Origin: Sediminibacterium sp.
Lineage (GTDB): Bacteria > Bacteroidota > Bacteroidia > B-17B0 > Aurantibacillaceae
Direction: 5' to 3'
DNA length: 64,000 bases
Assembly: GCA_030054095.1 (NCBI GenBank)
Contig: JASGCO010000001.1
Coordinates: 22,731-86,730 of the forward strand
The notes beneath the pieces were generated by a model. That model did no database searches. It saw only the letters and a list, made by a program, of their open reading frames with translations, and had not been told where the DNA came from. Below are positions 9,236-18,618 of this stretch, piece by piece. Position numbers and translations under genes: made by a program. Numbering within the stretch: the first letter of the stretch is position 1; each line of letters starts with the position of its first letter.

Positions 9236-10458
9236 ATTCAGTTAAACTAAATAAAGTAATTGTTCTGCTCGATCAGGCGCTGTTTAGCGGCACTAATTTT
9301 ATTCTAACGCTATTACTTGCCAAACGCTGTTCTCCGGAATCGTTTGGGCAATACTCCGCTTATGTTCTGGCAACCTACCTTGTACTAACAATTATAAGCG
9401 CCTGGACCACTCAGCCGTTTCAGGTACTATTCTCCAGAACCTCTAATGTAGGCGAATACAGGTCATTTCTGATCTGGCTGCAAACACTCCTTATTTTATC
9501 CGGTCTGGTTCTGGTTCAGATGGCTACTGCGTTCTTCCCCACTCCTATCCCGACTCCGGTTGTTTACTTTTCCATTGGCATACTATTTAACGATTTCACA
9601 CGGAAACTACTACTAACCTGCTCTTCTCCCCTACATACACTTATTCATGACGGCGCCTGTAGTGTACTGTTAATGTATGTCCTTATAACCTCTCCTTCAA
9701 TTCTTAACACAGACCTTCTCAATACAATGCGTTTTTTGGGGATAGCCTACCTGCTGCCCTCGTTAGTCATTCTGATTTACCTTAAACCCCATTTTCTTAC
9801 ATGGCAAACAACTAAAAACTATTTGCACACGCATATAAAAGAAGGGAAATGGTTATTTCTTACAGCTCTTTCGCAATGGTGGAACAGTAATTTATTTATG
9901 GTTGCAACCGGATCGTTTCTTGGAATAGCCGCGCTTGGAGCTTTAAGATTGGCACAATCCCTTTTGGGTGTATTTAATATGCTGCTGCAACTATTCGAAA
10001 ATTATATTCTGCCACAAACGGCCAGCAAGTTAAATGACAATACAGACAAAGGCATCTGTTACATTATATCCATAAACCGAAAAGCCGGACTGTTCTTTAT
10101 TCCTGCGTTATTATTTATCTTTTTGTTTGCCGATCATTTAATAGCCATTGCCGGAGGTGGAAACTTTCCGGAAGCCGGCTTTGTATTAAGATGGCTTTGT
10201 ATCCTTTACGTAATTATATACCTCAGTCAGCCTACCCGGGCAATGATAAGAGCCTTACTACTTAGCCAGCATTTTTTCTATGGCTATCTCCTGAGCCTTA
10301 TTATTTCACTGATTTCGTATCGTTTTTTACTTGCCCAGTTTGGCTTAAAGGGCGCCATTATGGGGCTTATACTTTCGCAGGTAGTTCTGACCAGTTACTG
10401 GACATTTGTTTTAAACACAAAAAAAATAAAGTTATGGAAATCATTCATATCATTCTAG
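9232..10458 (+). CDS. Polysaccharide flippase (Wzx/MATE-like)
   Basis: 408 aa, almost entirely hydrophobic with about 12 predicted membrane helices and basic loops, the look of the polysaccharide synthase/flippase family. N-terminal NKVIVLLDQALFSGTNFILTLLLAKRCSPESFGQY matches the conserved first two helices (cut here to the idea that a GxxFxxxxLLA-type start precedes an EFG-like turn). It would move undecaprenyl-linked repeat units across the inner membrane. Start ATG overlaps the previous stop (ATGA), and the next gene starts 25 nt inside its 3' end, so the three genes are tightly coupled. Confidence 0.85.
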   Translation: MNSVKLNKVIVLLDQALFSGTNFILTLLLAKRCSPESFGQYSAYVLATYLVLTIISAWTTQPFQVLFSRTSNVGEYRSFLIWLQTLLILSGLVLVQMATAFFPTPIPTPVVYFSIGILFNDFTRKLLLTCSSPLHTLIHDGACSVLLMYVLITSPSILNTDLLNTMRFLGIAYLLPSLVILIYLKPHFLTWQTTKNYLHTHIKEGKWLFLTALSQWWNSNLFMVATGSFLGIAALGALRLAQSLLGVFNMLLQLFENYILPQTASKLNDNTDKGICYIISINRKAGLFFIPALLFIFLFADHLIAIAGGGNFPEAGFVLRWLCILYVIIYLSQPTRAMIRALLLSQHFFYGYLLSLIISLISYRFLLAQFGLKGAIMGLILSQVVLTSYWTFVLNTKKIKLWKSFISF

Positions 10459-11531
10459 GAAAAGCTAATCCCGAACGTTTAAACGGTGTAAACAAAGTAG
10501 TGTACCACTTAGCAACCGAACAAACAAAGGCGGGACGCAATGTAAACGTATGGGGAATTACGAATAACCCGGTACACGACTATCCTAAACGCGAATTTAC
10601 AACGCGCTTATTCAAATCATGTAAAAATCCATTTAGCATACATCCTGAACTTAAGAAATCGGTTATTGCACATAAGCATGCTGTTTTTCATTTACATGGA
10701 GGTTGGATTCCGGCATTTAGCAGCCTGTCGAAATTGTTTGCCAAACACACTATCAAATTTGTACTTACCCCTCATGGAGCCTATAATACTTTAGCCATAC
10801 AAAAAAACAGAATCGTTAAAAACGCTTACTTCCGGTTATTCGAAAAAGGGATACTTGACAACGCTTACAAAATACATAACATCGGAAAAAGTGAAGTGGA
10901 AGGCTTACGCAAAATCCATCCCAATGCCAGTTCATTTCTAATGCCATACGGCTTTGACATCTCCCTTAACACTAAACCATCCTTGCAATACGATACCTTC
11001 ACTATTGGATTTGTTGGACGACTTGATATAAAAACTAAAGGAATAGATTTATTACTGAACAGCTTTAAGACCTTTAACAGCGAGCATCCCACTTCCAGAT
11101 TATGGCTTATAGGAGACGGGAATGACAAAAAAAACATTGAAAAGTATATACGCGCTAATGGTTTGAAGAATGTAACATTATGGGGGAAAAAATTCGGCGA
11201 AGAGAAAACCCATTTGATTAGCCAGATGCACGCATTTGCTCATCCGTCCAGAAATGAGGGCTTACCAAACGCTGTTTTGGAAGCCGCTGTAATGGGTGTT
11301 CCTTCGGTTGTAACCACTGCCACCAATGTAGCAGAGTACATTGACGCATATAATGCCGGAATCAGTATCGCTAACGAAAGTCATGACGAACTGGTGAACG
11401 CGTTCAAAACAATTCATTTTGACTTCTTAAAAAGGGATTTGCATAAATACACTGAAAACACCAGTAATATGTTACAGGATGTGTTTGCCTGGCCTGCTCT
11501 CGTTAAAAAATTTGATGAACTTTACCAATAA
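10434..11531 (+). CDS. Glycosyltransferase, GT4 family
   Basis: 365 aa with a GT-B fold. The N-terminal Rossmann half has GVNKVVYHLATE near the start and HLHGGWIP in the middle. The nucleotide-sugar half has TIGFVGRLDIKTKGID and the E-x7-E signature at E275 and E283 (EGLPNAVLE). Cytosolic face of the membrane. It starts inside the flippase gene (25-nt overlap) and its stop overlaps the next start by 1 nt (TAATG). Donor and acceptor sugars cannot be read from sequence. Confidence 0.88.
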   Translation: MEIIHIILGKANPERLNGVNKVVYHLATEQTKAGRNVNVWGITNNPVHDYPKREFTTRLFKSCKNPFSIHPELKKSVIAHKHAVFHLHGGWIPAFSSLSKLFAKHTIKFVLTPHGAYNTLAIQKNRIVKNAYFRLFEKGILDNAYKIHNIGKSEVEGLRKIHPNASSFLMPYGFDISLNTKPSLQYDTFTIGFVGRLDIKTKGIDLLLNSFKTFNSEHPTSRLWLIGDGNDKKNIEKYIRANGLKNVTLWGKKFGEEKTHLISQMHAFAHPSRNEGLPNAVLEAAVMGVPSVVTTATNVAEYIDAYNAGISIANESHDELVNAFKTIHFDFLKRDLHKYTENTSNMLQDVFAWPALVKKFDELYQ

Positions 11532-12820
11532 TGCAACTACAATACATTCCTATAAATCACGAACGGTTTCTAAAAAGAACCAACTGGAAATTATTCCTGA
11601 TTCTTTTACTTATGACGGCCTGCTTCTTTACCTGGAGCGAAAACGTAGCCATTACCAGAGCCATAAAAGTAGTAGGGCGCATAAGTATGTTAATAGCTTC
11701 TTACAACGTATTCAAAAGCATTTTAAAATATGGAGCGGTTGATCACCTTCAATCCAAAAACATCTTCGCTCCCATTTTATATGTCGTTTATTTACTTTTA
11801 GGATTTGTATCCTTTATGTGGAGTACCGATGTTGGATACAGCGCGCTGCAATGGTTTATGACCGCGCAAACCTTAGTTTTTTGCTTCTTCTTTATTAAAA
11901 GCCTCTATTTGCTCGATTCCTTTTTTCCTGGTCACTTTATAAAAATTTACAATCTAACTGGTAACGTAGCGTTTACACTAATACTGGTATTTGTTATTGG
12001 CATGTGGGTAAACCCTGATGTGTTTTACAGGTTAACACATGGGGGTGAAGAAGCCCGATTAGGAGGGTATCTGATGAATCCTAACGAACTGGGTATGCTG
12101 GCCGGGGTGGGGATAGCAGGCTTAACCTTCGACCTGCGCCGAAATTATAAGAGATGGTTGACTGTCTTTAAGTTGCTGATCCTTTTCTATGGATTACTCG
12201 CAACAGGATCCCGCTCTTCCTTAATTGGTGCCTTGCTTATTATTGGTTTTCATGTGTTACAATCCAAACAAAAAAAAATTGCATTAACCATTATTACTGC
12301 ACTCGTTGTAATTGCGCCGCTTGCTATCTATAAAATCGTTCTTAAAAATGGGGACCCGGAACGCATGGAGGAAGTACTTACACTTACCGGCCGCTTACCC
12401 TTCTGGACCGCGCTCATCAATGAAGGCCTACCTCGTGAACCCCTTTTAGGATTTGGGTTTATGCGAATTGATTATAAAGACTTTTTCCAGAGTACACATA
12501 CTTATCCCGGAAAAATGACACACAATACGTTTATGCAGGTTTTAATGAATCTTGGATTTATAGGCTTAACCATTTCAGTATTTCAGGTTATACTTACCAT
12601 ACGTGGTATAGTACAGGAAGATTCTGATAAAAAGAACACACTGATTTGTTTATTTATTCCACTGGTAATTAACTCATTTACAGAATTCGGCATATTTGGA
12701 GAATCCAATTATGGAATTTTATTTTATCAGTTAATTATTTTATACATCTCCTTTCAACCAGGTAAAATTTTATCCCCTGGTCAATTGCTTCACCTTAAAA
12801 AAACCAAAAGGATAGTTTAA
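11531..12820 (+). CDS. O-antigen ligase/polymerase family membrane protein (Wzy-like)
   Basis: 429 aa with about 10-11 membrane helices and the large periplasmic loop typical of the O-antigen ligase (Wzy_C) superfamily. The GGYLMNPNELGMLAG motif and the following ATGSRSSLIG match the conserved core. Being next to a flippase and copolymerase, it is more likely the repeat-unit polymerase of a Wzx/Wzy pathway than a lipid-A-core ligase, though the two cannot be separated by sequence alone. It closes the first transcription unit; about 300 bp without a gene follow. Confidence 0.82.
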   Translation: MQLQYIPINHERFLKRTNWKLFLILLLMTACFFTWSENVAITRAIKVVGRISMLIASYNVFKSILKYGAVDHLQSKNIFAPILYVVYLLLGFVSFMWSTDVGYSALQWFMTAQTLVFCFFFIKSLYLLDSFFPGHFIKIYNLTGNVAFTLILVFVIGMWVNPDVFYRLTHGGEEARLGGYLMNPNELGMLAGVGIAGLTFDLRRNYKRWLTVFKLLILFYGLLATGSRSSLIGALLIIGFHVLQSKQKKIALTIITALVVIAPLAIYKIVLKNGDPERMEEVLTLTGRLPFWTALINEGLPREPLLGFGFMRIDYKDFFQSTHTYPGKMTHNTFMQVLMNLGFIGLTISVFQVILTIRGIVQEDSDKKNTLICLFIPLVINSFTEFGIFGESNYGILFYQLIILYISFQPGKILSPGQLLHLKKTKRIV

Positions 12821-13010
12821 ATCCATCACACAATAAACTATATGCAGTAAACCGTGTTCTGCTGACAAAGACAGTTCCGTAATCCCGCTTATTGTAACAG
12901 CCATGCTTCCGGTTAAAAACCGCTTTTAGTTAAAACTTTCTCATCCGCGACAACTTCTACTTCAAAACAGCATATTCAATGCCTTTAAGATCTTCCTGTT
13001 TTTGGCAAAA

Positions 13011-13025
13011 TTCCATATTCCGGAA
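13011..13025. promoter_or_regulatory. TTCCA-N6-GGAA dyad, copy 2 (putative activator site)
   Basis: TTCCATATTCCGGAA, with A before and T after as at 5712. It overlaps the perfect palindrome TATTCCGGAATA. The centre is about 87 bp before the start point predicted from the sigma-54-like box at 13079. Fully intergenic. Confidence 0.5.
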
Positions 13026-13078
13026 TACAAAGCGCTTTAAAAAAACTCTAAACAATTAAAAACCAGATAAATACACTA

Positions 13079-13094
13079 TGGCAAACATATTGAA
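13079..13094 (+). promoter_or_regulatory. Sigma-54-like -24/-12 promoter for the second exopolysaccharide operon
   Basis: TGGCAAACATATTGAA matches TGGCAC-N5-TTGCA at 5 of 6 bases in the -24 element and 4 of 5 in the -12 element (GA instead of GC), with exact spacing. Start of transcription would be near 13105, 22 nt before the ATG at 13127. The best of the three candidates in this cluster. Confidence 0.5.
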
Positions 13095-13126
13095 GTCTAT
13101 ATACATCAACACAATAATTCTTGCTT

Positions 13127-15517
13127 ATGGAAACGATACTAAAAAACATGGGACTACTTGTAACCGACAAAAATAATGAGGATGCGCTACGAGTAAAACT
13201 ATATTACATCACTAATCCCGACGGAAGCGTCCGGTGGGTTTGGCCAAAAGGCCTTAAAAAACCCTTATTTCTTAAATTCTATCTGAAAGGAACATTCAGA
13301 TCTAAGGTGTTCTATTTTACAATTCGCTTTATTTTCTTAGTTAAGCTTCAACACCTGATTTTCAAAAGTAAAATTCTATATGTTACTAAACTCAACGATT
13401 CACCTATTCCCTTTTTAAATGAGAAAACCTGGTCATTATACACCGGAACAACCGGCCCCAACCAGAAGTATATCATTTACCATCAAGATAAAAACAGAGA
13501 AGGCAGTTTCATTAAATTCGCTATCAGCAGATGTTCGGAAACACTTTTAAAAAATGAACAAAAAACACTCGACAAATTACAACACTTATCCTTCAGATCT
13601 TTATCCATTCCAAAGAGCAAAACCCTAACGCTACGAAGCATTCTCCTTACAGAAAGCCCTGCTCACACTATAAGGACTCAGGTTATTAATCAAAAGTATT
13701 TCTTTATTTTCAAAGAATTCGAAAAACGGACACAGCAAAACTTAAGCTACAATTACTTCTCCGAAATTCATCAAATACCCGAGCGAATAGAAGCTTTACA
13801 AAAAAACAGATTAAAAATTCCATGTGGTATCACAAAGAAATTAACCCGTTTACATCAAATGCTCCAAAACACAACGGTAAAAACCCATCTGGCGCATGGT
13901 GATTTTACATGCTGGAACATTTTGACTAATAATGAAGGGGACATTTACGCTTACGATTGGGAACTATCAAATAACTATTACCCCAAAGGCTTCGATTTTT
14001 TCCATTTCACTATTCAGAAGGGCATTCTTGTTGATAGGGTTGAATGGCGATCCATTTACAAACAAATAGAAGTTCACACCACTAACCATTATTTCCGGGA
14101 CGAAAATTTTCATACGCTTCTCTCCTGTTATCTGCTTATTACCACACTCAATTATCTTGAAATTTATGAGCGACAAGCACAATGGCACGTTCAGGTAAAC
14201 TGGCTTCTAAATACCTGGAATGATGCTATTAGCGATCAACTGGCAAAGAGTGTAAACTCCCGCGAACTATTAATTATGGATATATTTGACTACCTAAGGA
14301 ATACTTCATACGCAGGCTTAAAACTTCCGGAAAAAAATCCGGAAAACTTATCTGAACATTCAGACATAGATCTGTTAATACATTCTAAGGACTGCCGAAA
14401 CCTGATTAGCTATTTACGCAACCATTCCTTAACGGATAAAATCAGCATTAACCGAACCACCTCCGTTTCCAGAATGCTCATCTATACCCGATCAGGGCAC
14501 ATTCTTAACATTGATCTCATTCATCAAATAAAAAGAAAGCACATTGAGTTTATGAATGTTAACGAACTACTTAGTAACGCTTTTAAAGATGAACAAGGAA
14601 TAAAAAAAACAGAATTAATAGATCTTGTCCGATATATCGGTCTTTTTTACGGGTTAAATAACGCCACGGTACCAACGCGCTACAATGCATACCAGGAGTT
14701 GTTATCTAAATCGGACCATGCACTCGACAATGAAATATACATCCATTATTCCGGTGAAAAAACAAAAACAAACAAGCTCGCCGCCATTGTAAAACAATCG
14801 GCGCAGAACAGAGGATTTAATGGCTTAAAAAACCGTATACTCTATGGCTATGATTGCCTAAAAAGCCTATTGTTTAACAGAGGACTATTAATTTCCTTTA
14901 GTGGGGTAGATGGAGCTGGTAAAACCACCATTATAGAAAAAACAAGGTATGAAATAGAGAAAAAACTCCGTCGGAGAGTAATAGTTCTAAGACACCGTCC
15001 CTCTGTATTACCAATATTAAGTGCTTTCAAATACGGAAAAACAAACGCAGAAAAAAAAGCCATATCTTCTTTACCACGTTTAGGAAAAAACAATAGTCTA
15101 TTAAGTTCCGCTATGCGTTTTGCATATTACTATACAGATTACGTTCTGGGACAATTTTACATTTACTGTAAACACATATTAAGAGGGGACATTGTTCTTT
15201 ATGACAGATATTACTTTGATTTTATTAACGACAGCATCCGAAGCAACATTCGCCTACCCAAATGGTTATTAAAATCAGGCTACAGCTTACTTCTAAAACC
15301 CAAACTTAATTTTTTCCTGTACGCAGATCCGGCAACTATTTTAAAGCGAAAAAAAGAACTGGACGCTGCTACCATAAAAACCCTGACATACGATTACTTA
15401 ACCCTGTTTAAGGACTTTTCAACGAAGAAACGACAACTTTATCTGCCAATCGAAAACATTCATCTTGATCTGACTATGAAAATCATTTCTACCAATATTC
15501 AATCAAAACTAATTTAA
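13127..15517 (+). CDS. Three-domain fusion: APH-like phosphotransferase, nucleotidyltransferase-like, thymidylate-kinase-like
   Basis: 796 aa from ATG 13127 (a TTG two codons earlier is less likely). Residues about 130-375 are an aminoglycoside-phosphotransferase/choline-kinase-type domain with catalytic H257-G-D-F...N (HGDFTCWN) and metal-binding D277 (DWE). Residues about 385-540 carry a nucleotidyltransferase-like HSDIDLLI with D413 and D415. Residues about 588-796 are thymidylate-kinase-like: Walker A GVDGAGKTT at 593-601, a DRYYFDF motif and a lid-like RKKELD. The first 130 residues are unassigned. It lies 1 nt before the acetyltransferase gene. Probably makes or primes a phosphorylated precursor or polymer modification; substrate unknown. 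Confidence 0.8.
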   Translation: METILKNMGLLVTDKNNEDALRVKLYYITNPDGSVRWVWPKGLKKPLFLKFYLKGTFRSKVFYFTIRFIFLVKLQHLIFKSKILYVTKLNDSPIPFLNEKTWSLYTGTTGPNQKYIIYHQDKNREGSFIKFAISRCSETLLKNEQKTLDKLQHLSFRSLSIPKSKTLTLRSILLTESPAHTIRTQVINQKYFFIFKEFEKRTQQNLSYNYFSEIHQIPERIEALQKNRLKIPCGITKKLTRLHQMLQNTTVKTHLAHGDFTCWNILTNNEGDIYAYDWELSNNYYPKGFDFFHFTIQKGILVDRVEWRSIYKQIEVHTTNHYFRDENFHTLLSCYLLITTLNYLEIYERQAQWHVQVNWLLNTWNDAISDQLAKSVNSRELLIMDIFDYLRNTSYAGLKLPEKNPENLSEHSDIDLLIHSKDCRNLISYLRNHSLTDKISINRTTSVSRMLIYTRSGHILNIDLIHQIKRKHIEFMNVNELLSNAFKDEQGIKKTELIDLVRYIGLFYGLNNATVPTRYNAYQELLSKSDHALDNEIYIHYSGEKTKTNKLAAIVKQSAQNRGFNGLKNRILYGYDCLKSLLFNRGLLISFSGVDGAGKTTIIEKTRYEIEKKLRRRVIVLRHRPSVLPILSAFKYGKTNAEKKAISSLPRLGKNNSLLSSAMRFAYYYTDYVLGQFYIYCKHILRGDIVLYDRYYFDFINDSIRSNIRLPKWLLKSGYSLLLKPKLNFFLYADPATILKRKKELDAATIKTLTYDYLTLFKDFSTKKRQLYLPIENIHLDLTMKIISTNIQSKLI

Positions 15518-15518
15518 A

Positions 15519-16214
15519 ATGAAAACACTATTTGAAAACATCATTAGGTTAAGAAATCCGAATTTCTCCTTTGATCCCGATATCAGCACCAGCACTATTA
15601 TGGCATTTACGTGGCTGCAAGTATGCTGCCTGATAAGAGGTTTAAAACTTATCTTTTATGGCAAACAACCTAAAACAGCGCTTCTTGGGAAAGGTGTTTC
15701 CTTTTTTAACGCCTCACAACTTCAGTTTGGGAAGTACATGCGCTTGGGAGATGGCGTACACATTTCTGCACTTGGAAAAAAGGGCATAAGTATTGGCAAT
15801 AATGTTAGTATTGGTTCATACAGCCGCCTGATTGTATCTGCTTCATTTAACGATATTGGAGAATACATCAAAATAGGGAATAACGTAGGCATGGGCGAAT
15901 ACTCTTATTTGGGAGGGGCTGGAGGATTAGAAATCGGCGACGAATGCATCATTGGCCAATACCTTAGCTGCCACCCCGAAAACCACAACACCGGTAATAT
16001 TCAGGAGTCCATTCGTCATCAGGGCGTTACACGTAAAGGAATTAAAATAGGTAAAAACTGCTGGATTGGGAGCAAAGTCAGTATTCTCGATGGCGTAGAA
16101 ATTGGCGATGGCTGCATTATTGCCGCTGGTGCGTTGGTTAATAAAACCTTTCCTCCCAATTCAGTGATTGGAGGTGTCCCTGCCCGGATATTAAAACAAA
16201 GAACAAATCTATGA
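15519..16214 (+). CDS. Hexapeptide-repeat acyltransferase (LbH, O-acetyltransferase type)
   Basis: 231 aa. From about residue 60 the sequence is a left-handed beta-helix of imperfect hexapeptides (IGNNVSIG, IGNNVGMG, IGKNCWIGSKVSILDGVEIGDG), ending in the usual VIGGVPARIL turn. Catalytic-type histidine lies in the SCHPENHNTG stretch. Such enzymes add acetyl or related groups to sugars in polysaccharide clusters. The gene overlaps the next glycosyltransferase by 4 nt (ATGA). The exact acceptor is not readable. Confidence 0.88.
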   Translation: MKTLFENIIRLRNPNFSFDPDISTSTIMAFTWLQVCCLIRGLKLIFYGKQPKTALLGKGVSFFNASQLQFGKYMRLGDGVHISALGKKGISIGNNVSIGSYSRLIVSASFNDIGEYIKIGNNVGMGEYSYLGGAGGLEIGDECIIGQYLSCHPENHNTGNIQESIRHQGVTRKGIKIGKNCWIGSKVSILDGVEIGDGCIIAAGALVNKTFPPNSVIGGVPARILKQRTNL

Positions 16215-17428
16215 AAACAATACTAGCTACCGCGTACGCAATAAATCCATTCAAAGGCTCGGAAGATGGTATGGGCTGGAACTTTGTAATACAAATTGCC
16301 CGCTTTAATAAGGTTATTGCTATTACCAGAGTAAACAACAGATCTAATATTGAAACATTCATGAAGGCCAATCCCAGCCCTTTGTACGGGAATATAAAGT
16401 TTTTATATTTTGATTTGCCTCTATGGATGCGTTTCTGGAAAAAAGGTAACCGGGGTGCCATGCTGTACTATTTTTTATGGCAGTACGGCATCGTAAGATT
16501 TATTAAAAAACAGATGATTCATTATGATATTGTTCACAATCTCAATTTCCACAATGACTGGACTCCTTCCTTTTTATGGAAACTCAAAAAACCATTTGTA
16601 TGGGGGCCCATTGGCCATCATCCTTCAATTCCTTCTCAATATCTTACACCCTACGCTAAATCGTATCTTATCAAAGATAAATTAAGCTGGTGGCTAAAAA
16701 ATTACTTTTGGAAATACTCTTTTAACTTATTAAAGACCAAACGTAAAGCCGCTCATGTCTTCTGCATGAACAGTAGTGTACCCGACACCATTCGTTTGAA
16801 CAAGAACTTTTCCTTTATGCCCTCTGTAGCTACTCAGGATATGGGATGGAATCCAGAGTATCCACAAGAAAAATTCACATTAATAACAGCAGGTCGCTTT
16901 GTACCGCTTAAAGGTTTCGATCTAGCCATTCTTTCCTTTGCGCGTTTTATTAATCAATGCAGTCCGCTTCAAAAACAAACCTGCGAACTTATTATTATTG
17001 GTTCTGGTCCGGAAGAATCATTTCTAAAAAACCTCATCATTGCAAATGGCCTGGAAAGTCATGTTAAATTAACCCCCTGGGTTAACCGTGATGCGTTAAT
17101 GAGTCTGTTTAAAAACGCGTCAGCTTTCCTTTTTCCGTCGCATGAAGGCGCTGGAATGGTAGTAGCTGAAGCCTTATCATTTGGATTACCCGTTATCTGC
17201 CTTGATAATGTAGGGCCAGGGCAATTTATCAACGATGAGTGTGGGTACCGCATTGCACCCGGTAATTACGATACTACAATACAACGCCTCTCAGATGCCA
17301 TAGGAGATTTATTCAACCATCCCGCAAAGCATCTTGCATTCAGACACAAAGCCCGGCAACAGTTCGAAAATTTCTTTCACTGGAACAGGAGAGGTGAAAC
17401 GCTTCAACAAATTTATACACGCTTATGA
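16211..17428 (+). CDS. Glycosyltransferase, GT4 family
   Basis: 405 aa. The N-terminus (ILATAYAINPFKGSEDGMGWNF) is of the GT4 type with a GSE-G-GWN glycine loop, and VWGPIGHHP follows in mid-protein. The C-terminal half has LITAGRFVPLKGFDLAI and an E-x7-E (HEGAGMVVAEALSFG). It overlaps both neighbours by 4 nt, so it is translated as part of the second exopolysaccharide operon. Sugar specificity unknown. Confidence 0.88.
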   Translation: MKTILATAYAINPFKGSEDGMGWNFVIQIARFNKVIAITRVNNRSNIETFMKANPSPLYGNIKFLYFDLPLWMRFWKKGNRGAMLYYFLWQYGIVRFIKKQMIHYDIVHNLNFHNDWTPSFLWKLKKPFVWGPIGHHPSIPSQYLTPYAKSYLIKDKLSWWLKNYFWKYSFNLLKTKRKAAHVFCMNSSVPDTIRLNKNFSFMPSVATQDMGWNPEYPQEKFTLITAGRFVPLKGFDLAILSFARFINQCSPLQKQTCELIIIGSGPEESFLKNLIIANGLESHVKLTPWVNRDALMSLFKNASAFLFPSHEGAGMVVAEALSFGLPVICLDNVGPGQFINDECGYRIAPGNYDTTIQRLSDAIGDLFNHPAKHLAFRHKARQQFENFFHWNRRGETLQQIYTRL

Positions 17429-18516
17429 AATCTACCCCCAGAATAGTTGCTTTCCATTTATTGAACGATTTTAGTGGAAGCCCTAAAGTACTCAGCCAAT
17501 TAATACACGGCTGGATAGCACTTAATTACGATGTTCATATTTACACCAGTCTTCACAGGAAAGGGTTTCTGTCTGACATAAAAGGCATTTCCCATCATAA
17601 CAGTTGGTACCGTTTTAAGACCAATAAATGGTTGCGTTTAATTATTTACACGCTGAGTCAGATTATTCTGTTTTTAAGAATGCTGTTTATATTAAGAAAA
17701 ACAGATATTGTGTATATTAATACCATCCTCCCATTTGGGGCTGCCTTGGCCGGTAAACTGAAGGGTTGTAGTATCATTTACCACATACATGAAAGTAGTA
17801 TTAGGCCGGCTATTCTTAGTAATTTCCTTTTTGCAATAGTAAAACTAACCGCTAACGAGATTATCAATGTATCAAAATATGTACAACAGGCACACAACAT
17901 TAAATCAGCCAACAACCACCTGATTTATAACGCCATTGAAAACACATTTCTGGAAAAAATTTACGTTACTAAAAAAGAACCCGACTATCGAAACATACTC
18001 ATGGTATGTTCACTGAAAGCGTATAAGGGCGTTTACGAATTTGTAAAGCTCGCCCATGATAATCCCGTTCATCAATTCTCTCTGGTACTTAACGCCACAC
18101 AAAGTGAGGTGGATACATTTGAAACTACACTTACTAAACCTAAGAATCTATCCATATACCCGTCGCAAAAAAATCTCCACCCATTTTACAGATGGGCCGA
18201 CTTGATTGTTAATTTATCTAGGCCAGATGGATGGGTAGAAACCTTTGGATTAACGATTATTGAAGGCATGGCTTATGGGTTGCCAGCCATTGTTCCTCCG
18301 GTTGGAGGTATTTTAGAAGTAATTGAGGAAAATGTAACCGGATTCAGCATAGATTCGCGCAACACGAATTTACTAAACCATACGTTAAAGAAAATTCTTA
18401 ACGATAGGGCACTTTATAAACGTTTATCAATTGCTGCCCGACAAAGAGTCCATCTATTTAATGAAGAAACCCTGATCAGGAAAACAGTTCTCATTTTACA
18501 ACACTATTCCAATTAA
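17425..18516 (+). CDS. Glycosyltransferase, GT4 family
   Basis: 363 aa, GT-B fold. HLLNDFSGSPKVLSQLI at the N-terminus is a divergent donor-side loop; IIYHIHES follows at about 125. The C-terminal half has NILMVCSLKAYKGVYEF and an E-x7-E (ETFGLTIIEGMAYGLP). Start overlaps the preceding stop (ATGA). It is the last gene of the second transcription unit; its final codons overlap a dyad (18507) that may belong to the promoter of the next unit. Substrate unknown. Confidence 0.87.
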   Translation: MKSTPRIVAFHLLNDFSGSPKVLSQLIHGWIALNYDVHIYTSLHRKGFLSDIKGISHHNSWYRFKTNKWLRLIIYTLSQIILFLRMLFILRKTDIVYINTILPFGAALAGKLKGCSIIYHIHESSIRPAILSNFLFAIVKLTANEIINVSKYVQQAHNIKSANNHLIYNAIENTFLEKIYVTKKEPDYRNILMVCSLKAYKGVYEFVKLAHDNPVHQFSLVLNATQSEVDTFETTLTKPKNLSIYPSQKNLHPFYRWADLIVNLSRPDGWVETFGLTIIEGMAYGLPAIVPPVGGILEVIEENVTGFSIDSRNTNLLNHTLKKILNDRALYKRLSIAARQRVHLFNEETLIRKTVLILQHYSN

Positions 18517-18521
18517 TGGAA
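18507..18521. promoter_or_regulatory. TTCCA-N6-GGAA dyad, copy 3 (putative activator site)
   Basis: TTCCAATTAATGGAA, same fixed bases and gap as at 5712 and 13011. It overlaps the last codons and stop of the glycosyltransferase gene, so coding constraint could explain part of it. Centre is about 99 bp before the start point implied by the weak sigma-54-like box at 18587. Confidence 0.4.
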
Positions 18522-18586
18522 AAAGGTAAGGGCTAAAAAAAATAATAAACCCATAATCATCAGATACTTATAAAAACGGCACTAAA

Positions 18587-18602
18587 TTAGATAGGGTGTC
18601 TA
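18587..18602 (+). promoter_or_regulatory. Weak sigma-54-like box before the third exopolysaccharide unit
   Basis: CGGCACTAAATTAGAT has a good -24 half (GGCAC) but a poor -12 half (TAGAT against TTGCA). Spacing of GG to GA is the same as in the better box at 13079. It would start transcription about 6 nt before the ATG at 18619. Reported because of the dyad upstream; by itself it would not be called. Confidence 0.25.
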
Positions 18603-18618
18603 TATAAAATTAAATGAC

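Larger units (their letters stand above)
12821..13126. other. 306-bp gene-free regulatory region inside the exopolysaccharide cluster
   Basis: No credible ORF on either strand. It contains a TTCCA-N6-GGAA dyad (13011-13025), embedded with the 12-bp palindrome TATTCCGGAATA (13016-13027), and a good sigma-54-like box at 13079-13094. The left 190 bp shows no clear signal and no obvious terminator for the Wzy-like gene. Confidence 0.6.
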
